38,690 nt of DNA from Blepharisma japonicum (lineage: Eukaryota; Ciliophora; Heterotrichea; Heterotrichida; Blepharismidae). The notes beneath the pieces are model-generated. The model was not told the origin of the DNA. It saw nothing but the letters and a program-made list of their open reading frames with translations, and made no database searches. Position 1 is the first letter of the stretch. The number at the start of each line of letters is the position of its first letter. The DNA lies in assembly GCA_949751835.1 (NCBI GenBank), contig CATKHK010000162.1, positions 1 through 38,690 of the forward strand, read 5' to 3'. The position numbers and the translations under genes are program-made. Positions 29,661 to 38,690 of this stretch are shown here, one piece after another.

Positions 29661-30388
29661 TGGCTAGTTTTTAGCATAAAGTTTGATAGCAGCTGATGCT
29701 TTTGTTTATGGATCTCTTAAGCGAAATAAGAAAAGTTCTGGATTTGCACTTTAGCTGGACTATAGAAATCAATGCGTCTCTAAATGAATTGGCAGAAGTT
29801 ATTCTTTCTTTGAATTTTGGAAGCTATGCTTCTTGATAAAAGCCAATATTTTAATAAAATTAATATAAGAGTCATATAGGAGCGAGCTTTATTGTGGACA
29901 TTTGAGCTTGGCAAGCCAACACCTTAAGTAATACCTTGATAAATGATATAAAACAAAATAATCCATAAATCTAGCAGCCTAATATTGTTGACATAAAGCA
30001 TTTTTAGCTAAATCAAAATAATCATTAAGAAATTTCGCAAGGAGGGCAGACTCTAAGAGTTTATAAGGAAAAGAGAAAAGTAAAGAAGAGAATAGAATAG
30101 AATAGAAAAGAAAAATTACCTTATCTAAATTATTCTTACTTAGAAAAGGAAAAGACCCACAAGATTAGATGAACTCTTATTCAATTCATTAAGATTGAAA
30201 GCGAGAGGGGAAAAAATCATAAGATCGAGAACTTTGTGCAATTATTACGACCTGAAAGCATTTGAAGCGAGCTGCTAAATCGATTTAAAAGAGAGAAAAA
30301 TCATATGAATCTAGCAGTCATGAACACATATATATAAAAGAAGATTCAGATGAGTTATTTACTTGAAATTTAGAAGAAATGACTTTTT

Positions 30389-30585
30389 CAGAAGCAATTA
30401 AGCTCGATAATATATTAAGGGACTGTCCTCTATAATTATTCCTGCTAATCACTCAACCTTCTTTTGCAGAGACTATGACCCTGAAATATATCGTCTTACT
30501 ATAGGTTAAGCCTTTATTATTGATGAAAATAAGACAATAATGCAGTTTACAGCAGAAATTTCTTGTTTAATATTATTATGTTAAT
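30389..30585 (+). pseudogene. Short coding remnant ahead of the 30648 ORF
   Basis: ATG 30388-30390 opens MTFSEAIKLDNILRDC. A second frame then reads SSIIIPANHSTFFCRDYDPE, then IYRLTIG, a TAA, and AFIIDENKTIMQFTAEISC, ending at TAA near 30583. This looks like a frameshifted piece of a gene. The following ORF at 30648 could be its continuation or a separate exon (inference). Confidence 0.3.
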
Positions 30586-30647
30586 TGTGTATAACTTTGA
30601 AGACAATTTGACTCAATATCGCTTAAATACAATATAGAAACAAATAA

Positions 30648-30938
30648 ATGAGTCTAGTCTCTCTCCCCGTTGAGAGTTTCAATTATCCTTGCTCTTTTTT
30701 CCAGGCTTCATCAAAACTTAATCACAAAGCTTTATTATTACGATATCTCAAAAGATTGCCCTTGAAAGATTCCAGGCTTCGCAACGAATTTTCAGGTAAA
30801 ACTATTTTTTCCGTTAACGATAGAGTATGCACCATTGAGTTATGTGATGGAAATATTTACCAAATCAAATCCAACAGCATTACGTATAAAAGTTGGAAGA
30901 ACTTCTTCAAGGCACATTGTGGTGCCTCATATAATTAG
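30648..30938 (+). CDS. Hypothetical protein, 96 aa
   Basis: The frame opens at ATG 30648, directly after an in-frame TAA, and ends at TAG 30936-30938. The composition is balanced and G+C-richer than the flanks. Residues 1-45 are basic and Leu-rich (NHKALLLRYLKRLPLKDSRL). Residues 46-90 read SGKTIFSVNDRVCTIELCDG and NIYQIKSNSITYKSWKNFF, a probable small beta-rich unit. It has no signal peptide, membrane segment or UGA codon. It lies in the segment present only in tandem unit 1. It could be an intact small gene or the 3' half of the remnant just upstream. The family is not recognised. Confidence 0.4.
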   Translation: MSLVSLPVESFNYPCSFFQASSKLNHKALLLRYLKRLPLKDSRLRNEFSGKTIFSVNDRVCTIELCDGNIYQIKSNSITYKSWKNFFKAHCGASYN

Positions 30939-32842
30939 ATTCAAGTGTAAGATTTATTTCACTTAAACACGCAATAAGGTGGCAGGATTTAATCTCATGA
31001 AGGAGTGTTTTCTGATGTACTAATTTCAATAAGCTAATCCAAAATTTATATAAGCAGGGAAATTAATTGGCAATAATAAAGAATTTGATTAGCAATTTAA
31101 ATTTAGGTTTTATTCAAATGCCATGATAATTAGAAAGAAAAAGATAAGAATTTTACAAATAAAGAATATTAAAATAACATCGAAATTTAATTTTTTTGGT
31201 TAAGGCCTTTTAACTTAAAATTAACACATAAAACTCAAAAAAGAATTAAAACCCAATATAAAAATATTGGATTAGATCTCATAAAATATGCAAAATCGAA
31301 AAAAGCTCATAGAAATTATTAGAATAGATACTTGAATTTTACTCTATAAATTAATATCAAAAATCAAATTATTTTTTAATGTAGGAATACTTAGTAAGTA
31401 CCCTAAAAAGTCAATATAAAATTTACTAGAAATTTAATTTAAAGTCAAATTAAAAGATAAATATTTATATTTAACAGATTATAAATAAAGGAAATTGAGA
31501 AAGTGGAAATCGATTTTAAAATCAACTAAGAAAGCCTTGCAGAAATAAAAGTCATAAATAATCGTAAAATAAAGGAAAAAGGAGAAGATAAAACAGTCAA
31601 AAGGTAGAAGACTACCACAAGAGTTTGCCTATATAATCGAGGATAAATTATCAGTAGGTCTAGGGGTATCAAAGAAATCAAAAAAAAATTAGTTAAAAGG
31701 CATCATAAATTATCAAAAAAGCTGTCTTATTACGTCTGGATTATGCTTATATGAGTCTTTCAAAACATCTAAGCTACCCGAGACAGAAAAGAAATTGATA
31801 AAAAGACATATTTTTTACTGTTAAAAGGCTACATAGTGACTGTCACTGAACTTGTAATGATCTTATTGCCCTAAACGTCTTAAACCCATTATCAAGATCT
31901 TTAACCTAATAGGCGAAATTCTGATAAATAAAATTTAAGAGCAGATACAAACATTTAATCTGTATAATGGAGAGAAAATAAATGCTAAAGATAAAAGATT
32001 CAATAAGAAATTAATTTTTGGCTGAAAATGGACATAGTCTCTCAAAATTGCTTGAGCCTACGGTTAACACAATTAAAGTTATAAAAGAGATCAAATTGAT
32101 AATTCAAATATTTAAAAGAATACCTTTCTAATTACACTTCTATCAAATAAAAGGCTTTTATGTCTTTTGATGTAAAATTGTTGAATATTTTTATAAAAAT
32201 TAAATATTTTAAGAGCAAAATTATGCAAAAATGGAGAGAGAGCAATGTAAAAAAATGGCTGCTGGGAATTCTAATCAATATAAGGCAGCAATAAAAAGAC
32301 AAGATCAGATATAAAAACAGAGGACTATTCTAAGTTTTGAATAAATGATTAAATATTTTTATGCTATTTCTTAGTTAAAAATCAAATAAAAACCATTTGG
32401 CTCTACTGTTTAAAAATTAATAAATTTTACTTTTACATCATAAATCTTTTTCGTTTTGAACAGAAAATTTAATATATATCTTATAGCCCCGTTCTCTTCA
32501 TGCATAAAATTTGTAATTAAATTCAATAAATTCGACTTATTCCTCAATCAAGGATGTTTAAGTTTTGTCTCTGCATTATATCTAAAAATTTTCATAATTT
32601 CATTCTTCCATCTGCATCTTTCTAAAAGTAATAAATGTAAATAATTAAAGATTATTATTAAATAATTAATATGTAAACACTATTTTTATTAAGTTCGAAA
32701 TTAGCTTGGCTCTCCATCTCTCATTCCATAAAGTTCATAAGTTTTTTTTGATCGTTTAAAAATCCTTTTAAATAATTGAAATGCTAGAAATTTTGTTTGG
32801 TTTCTTTATCGTCGAACTCATTAGAAATCATACTGATATTCT

Positions 32843-34910
32843 CAATCATACCGAAATTTGGGCAATAATTACGGCCAGCAAGCATTTGAAACAAACTGCC
32901 TGAATCGATTATAAAGGAACAAATCATACTAATCTGGCAGTCATGAACTCATATATATAAAATAAGATTCAGTTACTTACTTGAAATTTAGAAGAAATGA
33001 CTTTGAAATGGTAGAATTTAATCTTAAAGATAAAATTTTGAGTGAGTGTCTTCTGGGATAAACATTTTCAATAGAGTAGTTCAATTTTTTAATATTAGCT
33101 GGAAAATCAAGCATAATTTTATTGGTAATAATAAAGTTTTTGATTAACAATTATAAAGTTAGGTTTTATACGATTTTATTGATTATTAGAAAGAAAGAAA
33201 AATTTTACAATGAGGAATATTAAAATAATATCGAATTTAATTTTTCTAGTTAAGCCTTCGAACTTGAAATTCAATACATAATGCTTAAAAAAAATTTAAT
33301 AATTGACACAGAAATATTGAATTAGATATCATAAAATATGCAAATTTGACTAAAACTCATAAAAATCTATAGAGTAAATACTTGCTAAAAATTAATACAG
33401 AGTCCCAAAACATCAAATTATTTTAATATAGAAATATTTGGTAAAGAATCGAAAGCTGAATATTTTTATATTTAATTCAGATTGTTAAATAAGGAAAATT
33501 TAGAAAATGAGAAATTGATTTTAAAATCATTAAGAAAGCCATATAGAAGCAAAACCAAATAAAAAATCCAGAAGAAATCTTAAAATAAAGGTAAAAGGCT
33601 GAAGATAAAAAAAGTCCAAAGTTAGAACACAATGACGAGAGTTTGCCTATATAATCGGGAAAATCATCAGTAGGCTTAGGAGTATCAAAGAAAGTTAAAA
33701 GAAAATTCGGCTGAAATGTAATATGAAATATCAAAAAGCTATTTTTTAATGTCTTGATTATAATTTTATGAATCTTTCAAAAATCTAAGTTGCCTGATTA
33801 AAAATGAATTATTAAAAAGGCATATATTTTACTATAAAAAGGCTAGAATAGTGACTATCATCGAACTTATAATGATATTATTGCCATATCAGATCTATGC
33901 AGATATATAATAATTCTGTAAGGAACAACAAAAACATCAAACCACTTAAAGATTAAATTCATCATAAATCATCTATTCCAAGATTCTTTCAGCACTAGAC
34001 TGTTTGATAGAATTTTCAATTTTCCAAAAGAAACATAGACTAAATGGTTAATTTTTCTTCCTTTCCCTTTGGGAAAAGTAGTCTTGCCAATAATGAAGGA
34101 AAATTAATACAAAAATCGAAGCATCTTGAAACCCATTATCAAAATCTTTTAAATAAATTTAAGAGCAGATACAAACATTGAAACTGCATAATGGAGAGAA
34201 AATAGAAGCTGAACATAAAGAAAAGAAGAAATTCAATAAGAAATTAGTTTTTAGTTGAAAATAGTCAAAGTCCTCAAAATTGTCTGAGCCTACAATTAAT
34301 ACAATTAAAGTTACAAGACAGATAAATTGATAATTTAAGATAATTTGTAAGAATTCAGTCTAATTGATACTTCTATCGAGCAAAAAGCCTTTGAGAGTCC
34401 TTTTTATTTAAATCATTGAGTTTTTTATAAAACTTTAATATAAAAATTTAAGTATTTGAGAGCAAAAATCTTGCAAAAATGGAAAAAGAGCAATACAAGA
34501 AAAAGACGGATAGGAATGCTAATCAATGCATATAAGGTAGCAATAAGAAGACAGGATCAGATATAAAAACGGAGGTCTAGTCTAATTGTTGAATAAATTG
34601 ATTAAGTATGTTTATTCTATTTTTTATTTAATATAATCAAATAAAAATCATATGATTTTATTGCTTTATTGCTTGAAAACTTAAGAAATTTGAATATTTC
34701 TACTCTATTGTATGCAATACCTATTATCAGTAAAATTGTTTTCTTTATAAATTGCTAGTCTTTCTCACAATGGTTCAGTTTTAATCTTAAATATGACTTT
34801 TTCATCATAAATCTTTTCATTTAACACAGAAATGAATATATGTCTTTATTCCACCTCTTTGAGCATAAAATATGTGATTAAAATAATAAATTCGACTTAT
34901 CCCAGGATAA
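32843..34910 (+). repeat. Diverged tandem repeat, unit 2
   Basis: This is the partner of unit 1. It lacks the ORF-bearing segment: the shared AAATGACTTT at about 32995-33005 joins almost directly to sequence equivalent to 30985. It has its own extra stretch at 33889-34109. Reading frames are broken throughout and no gene is supported inside. Confidence 0.8.
33889..34109. other. 221-base segment present only in tandem unit 2, TA at both edges
   Basis: Unit 1 reads ATTGCCC-TA-AACGTCTTAAACCC near 31870. Unit 2 reads ATTGCCA-TA, then 221 extra bases ending in TA, then CAAAAATCGAAGCATCTTG before AAACCC. A precise insertion at a TA is how internal eliminated sequences look in many ciliates. In DNA this A+T-rich, TA edges can arise by chance, so this is only a candidate. 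Confidence 0.25.
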
Positions 34911-35109
34911 AAGAGTGCCTTTTCTTTTAAAATAGCTTTTAAATTCTCAAAATAAGGCATTATATATGTTTAATCGATTGATTTTGGTCTTTGTTATCTA
35001 TAGCTGCATAAGATTTGACACGTTTCAATTTTTATATGAACTGAATGACATGTCTCAATTATATATAGCACAATTTATATTAAATAAGATATGAAATTGA
35101 TAAAAATTT

Positions 35110-37467
35110 TCTTGAAATAATCTTACTCATTTGCATTTGATTCTTTTAATTCCGTTTATCTTGACACTGGCGTAACAGTAAATGACTACATCAATATAGA
35201 TACTGATTTAAAGTCAACAGACGCAGCAACCCGAGCTCTAGATGCAGCAAGCCCTGCAACTACTCCGAGCACAACAACCTCGAATCAAATTTCGGTAAAT
35301 TTCGCTGCCTCAACTTCCTCACCAGCTGTTGCATCCGGATACTACTATGTTCTACGCTACTCGGGCGCAGGAAAAACAAGTTTGCCTTTTGTAGCATCCA
35401 ACTTAGGAACCTTTTATGAAATCTGGTCTATTGCAACTTATTCATCTACAACTGAAATTGGTAGCTCAGTGATTTCAGTGCTTCCTCAAGTAGTTACTGA
35501 TGAACTCTATACCAAATTAACTTGCAACGACAATCTTGATGGGATTCCACTTTTCAATTACTTCGAGCCAATAAATGTGGACTTTGACTTTAGTTCCCAA
35601 TCATACGCAATTGATATTGAAATTAACGTAGGATATGACACTAATAATGGATTTATGGGAACTGGAATTATGGCAACAAGCAATGCTGGAACGTTGACTC
35701 TTAATACTCACTTCTTATCCACTTCCTCTTCTGCGACTGCTACTTTCACAGTTGCTACTAATAAATTGACAATTACTCTTAAAAGTCTTGGATCTACCAT
35801 TGTGTCGACCCCAAAATATATGCTTCTATGATTGCTACCTTAGGAGAAACGTCTTTAGATGTTAAAACATATTTCTATTACACTAAATCAGATGCATCAG
35901 TTAAGCAAATGCTTTACCAATCTTCAGCTACCTTGACAGTTAAAGCAAGTCTAAGTTCTTTTGATTCTTCATCAATAGGAGCTGCACCAACCTCAGCCTC
36001 AACATGGTATATTGGAACTTATGCTGGGGTGACTGTATCTCAAAATTTTATTAAAGAGGTTGGAACAACAACCCTAGCAACTGACATAGTTAATGAAGAT
36101 ATAATTGGAATTGGCCTTCCAAAAGGATTCGGTTTTTCATCAGCTCCTTCATACACCGTACAAATTGGCTCAGCTGCTTCCGGAACAGCATCTCCTAGCA
36201 CTACACTATATTACCTTGGCTCTTCAAGCGACACAGGGGTAGGCGGATTCGTCATGGCTAGTGGCACCAGCACAACCACTTGGGGTGCAAAAACAGGTGA
36301 CGCATCATCCACTACGGTCTATAACCTCGCAGTAAGTAATCTTATGCCTCCAAACTATGTGATTGCGGCTGGAGAAAGTACATGGAGCGTATGGGTTGCA
36401 CCAAAAGGATGGGGAAGCGATTGTTCATATTCTGTAGCTTATTCTAGTAGCATAGAATCAATATTTACCCAAGCGCTGGCATAGGATCTGGAAATACGAT
36501 TATTGTTTATTTGGATGGCGCAATAACTTTCGCAGCTGAAGGAAGTTCAGGAAATTTCTTGATTTCTGCCTTTGGGGATCAGGACCAACTAAAATTGCTG
36601 ATGACTCAGCAGCCACCTTAGGCGGAGCTGCAATCACTGTTGGAGCCGCTGTAAGTACAGCAATCACTCTTAGTGTTGCAAGAGATATCACAACTGCAGG
36701 AGAAAAGACTGCTTACACATTTACCTTCAGTTCTGGTGCAGCAATTACAAGAGGAGATTTAATTTTCATTCAGTTCCCAAGAGATTTCGACTCCTATATT
36801 GGAGATGCTGACAATACCTACCCTGACTGTTTGCCAAATAACTGGTATCTCACTTGCAGCTCATCAGCACTTGGATCTGGCATTGCTTGCAATGCAGATC
36901 ATTGGTATCTGATTGTATCAGGATCTTCTGCACAATCTATTGGAGCAATTGTATCCCTCACTGTTAACGGTGTAATAAATCCTGGCCCTACTGCAACTGG
37001 ATATTTCAATATTTGGCATTATGATTCAGAATAAAAACTCAAGGCTTCACTTTATTCTTCTGTTTCAGTAACCTCTACTTTGCCAGTTAGCAACATAAAT
37101 CTTAAGCCTCTTTCAGCAGCTGACCGCACATTGACTACTTCAACAACTTACAACTTCGAATTCTATCCAGCCATAAGCTCAACCACCAGCTTCAGCTCTG
37201 CCAATACTTTCAAAATTGTGTTCCCTCAGCAATTTAATGTCAAATTATATACTACTAGCTCAATCACTTGTAGTGCATTAACCTATGATGAAACATCAGC
37301 CACAGCTCCTACTGGAAACAGTTGGGTTAGCACTAGCTCTTGCAGTGTTAGTGGAAACGTTGTCTCTTTTGGCATCCCAAGTGCATCAACTCCTTCTGTC
37401 AAAACAACTGACAGAATCCGCATTTCATTGACCAACGTTAACAACCCACAGTTTGGCTTAACAAGAA
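35110..37467 (+). pseudogene. Surface-protein pseudogene fragment, plus strand
   Basis: This fragment is homologous to residues about 546-1553 of the intact 2264-residue protein, in order (SSQSYA-DIEI-VGY, GTGIMATSNAGTLTL, YLGSSSDTGVGGF, PNNWYL-CSSS, NIWHYDS, TDRIRISL-NVNNPQFGL). It is broken by a frameshift near 35800-35830, a deletion of about 245 residues at 36480, a one-base deletion near 36571, and a TAA at 37032-37034 where the intact gene has Gln. There is no start codon or signal peptide. Divergence from the intact gene is substantial, so the parent was another family member. The G+C-rich, Ser/Thr-rich character is retained, suggesting fairly recent loss. It ends abruptly at the junction with the inverted fragment. 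Confidence 0.85.
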
Positions 37468-38300
37468 CCACACGATCAGAGGCTGCTGCCGATTCTAAAT
37501 CTATCGCAGATTTGATATAGCAATTTGCTGTAACTCCATCGCCAATATAAACAGAGTTAAGAATATCAAATGAAACTGAAAATACTTTGTTGAAATAAAA
37601 AAGCTAAGTTTGCTTCAACACCTGCTCCCCTTCATGTATTTGAGCTACCTGGAGTAACACGGATAAAGATATCTTGACCTCTTTTTCCTGCTTGGTTCTG
37701 ATTAGTTGCTGAAGTTAGATAATATGGATCAGGAGCAGTCCCAACATTAAGCTGAGGATATTGTGTGGTCTCAGAAGCAAGAGCATGCAAAAAAGATCAG
37801 GAATCATATACAGAGAAGATGAAGTAGCCTAAATTGTAATGAAGCCTGGATTGTTTGCACTTTGATCTAACTACAGAGACTGATGGATCATAATAAGTAG
37901 TAATTTTAGTAACTTTTGGTGATGATCCATAGAAATAGCTTAATACCACAAATGAGACTGATCCTTTAGCTTGGGCTTTCATGAATGTTACAGCTGCAGT
38001 AGCCGTGCTAGATGCCATACAGCTTGCACTACTAATAGCTGGAGTTACATAGCATAGTCCTCTAGCTTTCCCAGATTCATTATCAGTATCTGATCACCAA
38101 ATCGTGTTGTATATATCTACAGAACTGAAATTAACGACCAAAATGCTACCTACGGGTAGAGGATTGTTTATTTCTACTGTAACCTTTGTAAATAAGACCT
38201 GGCCTACTACAATAGAATTTGAAGGATAATTTTGACTTTGCCAGCTTGTAAAAGTAGTTAATCCTGCTGTAGATCCTGGGCCAAAGCTTGTTGGGTATAT
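37468..38300 (-). pseudogene. Surface-protein pseudogene fragment, inverted
   Basis: On the minus strand this matches residues about 305-585 of the intact protein (GPGSTAG-TFTSWQS-N-PSN, NPLP, VTFMKAQAKGSVSFV). It has stops and frame changes. The residues around 37470-37560 (SVYIGDGVTAN) overlap the start of the plus-strand fragment (SVYLDTGVTVN). The two fragments resemble each other more than the intact gene there. They therefore come from the same or sister copies, rearranged tail to tail. Homology ends near 38300. Confidence 0.8.
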
Positions 38301-38385
38301 CAATATGAAATTTTTTTGCAGGTATATAATAATTAAGAAGGGAGCAGTAAAAAGTCAAACCCTTATAAATTGCACTTTTTTAAAA

Positions 38386-38690
38386 ATGAAGAGACGAAAA
38401 CATTTTACTGGCGATTCACTAGGCCCAAATGCCGACCAAGTATTGGGAATTGATAGTGAAGGCTTGCTATTTTGTTCTTCAATTTCGACTGATACTTTAC
38501 CTACAATTGTGGAGTCAACGATAATGGAAAGTTCTGATTTTGAAGGCTCTATTCCACCTTTTATTGATGGAGACAGAGCTTCAAATGAAGAGCTTTTCAA
38601 ATTACTTTTAAGGTTCCATCATGATGATTTTCTACTTGAAGAGATTGATTTGTTACTTGACAATAGTGACTTAGAAATTTTTACTGATGA
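38386..38690 (+). CDS. Open frame leaving the window, N-terminal 101 codons
   Basis: ATG 38386 starts a frame that stays open to the right edge. It begins MKRRKHFTGDSLGPNADQVLG, with a short basic start, then a Ser/Thr/acidic stretch (SISTDTLPTIVESTIMESSD) and an acidic Leu-rich end (NEELFKLLLRF, LLEEIDLLLDNSDLEIF). It has no signal peptide and uses no UGA. Codon use and G+C look like a real gene. The antisense frame is a shadow. The family cannot be judged from this part; an acidic, low-complexity N-terminal region is common in nuclear proteins and in some transposases. Confidence 0.5.
   Translation, partial: MKRRKHFTGDSLGPNADQVLGIDSEGLLFCSSISTDTLPTIVESTIMESSDFEGSIPPFIDGDRASNEELFKLLLRFHHDDFLLEEIDLLLDNSDLEIFTD

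Larger units (their letters stand above)
30210..32550 (+). repeat. Diverged tandem repeat, unit 1
   Basis: This unit aligns, with many substitutions and small gaps, to 32843-34910 in the same orientation. Landmarks in both include CAGTCATGAAC...ATATATATAAAA, AATTTAGAAGAAATGACTTT, GAGTTTGCCTATATAATCG, TTAAGAGCAGATACAAACAT, TAATGGAGAGAAAATA, ACAAGATCAGATATAAAAAC and TCGACTTAT. Unit 1 alone contains about 580 bases (30400-30985) carrying a decayed frame and the 96-codon ORF. No long shared ORF explains the repeat. It may be a non-coding or long-dead element. Confidence 0.8.

Noticed and set aside
38355-38600. Minus-strand ORF of 81 codons.
   Set aside because: It is the shadow of the better plus-strand frame from 38386, which has an ATG, balanced composition and continues to the edge.
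1-38690. Telomeric repeats, rRNA or CRISPR-like arrays.
   Set aside because: None was seen at either end or inside; repeats here are diverged gene or segment duplications.

Overview
The window looks like nuclear DNA of a heterotrich ciliate, most likely Blepharisma or a close relative. Two things point there. (1) UGA must be read as tryptophan. The ubiquitin-like/LRR gene at 5202-7442 runs through two in-frame UGAs, and each of these sites is a TGG in a different degenerate paralog in this window, while UAA and UAG act as stops. (2) Two paralogous genes (10759-11478 and 27324-28046) each carry one 15-base GT...AG intron at the same place. Such tiny introns are known from heterotrichs. The DNA is very A+T-rich; real genes stand out by higher G+C. 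No rRNA, tRNA, CRISPR array or telomere repeat was seen.

Layout. 1-7.4 kb holds a family of proteins with a ubiquitin-like N-terminus: an intact 746-residue member (copy C, 5202-7442), a chimeric truncated copy (A, 495-1154) whose 5' half and promoter match C and whose 3' tail matches B, and a decayed copy (B, 2400-3610). A small 78-codon gene lies between A and B on the minus strand. 7.4-19.6 kb is a gene graveyard. It holds a Tc1/mariner-like transposase fragment (9177-9422), an unrecognised gene family in two decayed copies, a fourth ubiquitin-like/LRR pseudogene (D, 13222-13830, minus), a dispersed repeat pair and further remnants. One intact two-exon gene (E, 10759-11478) sits within it.

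19.6-28 kb contains a giant minus-strand gene for a 2264-residue, secreted, Ser/Thr-rich surface protein with a probable GPI signal. The paralog of E (gene F, minus strand) lies upstream of it, so E and F point toward each other across about 16 kb that includes the surface gene. 28-35 kb is low-density DNA dominated by a diverged tandem duplication of about 2.2 kb. Only one duplicate carries a 580-base segment with a 96-codon ORF, and only the other carries a 221-base TA-bounded segment. 35.1-38.3 kb holds two fragments of a relative of the giant surface protein, joined tail to tail in opposite orientation. An open frame starts at 38386 and leaves the window.

The gene density is low for a somatic ciliate genome, and most recognisable families appear as one intact copy plus broken ones. 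I infer a germline (micronuclear) or germline-limited region, but the sequence alone does not prove this. The likely expressed genes are C, E, F, the surface protein, perhaps the small ORFs at 2005-2241 and 30648-30938, and the partial ORF at the right end. I see no operon-like or pathway relation among them.
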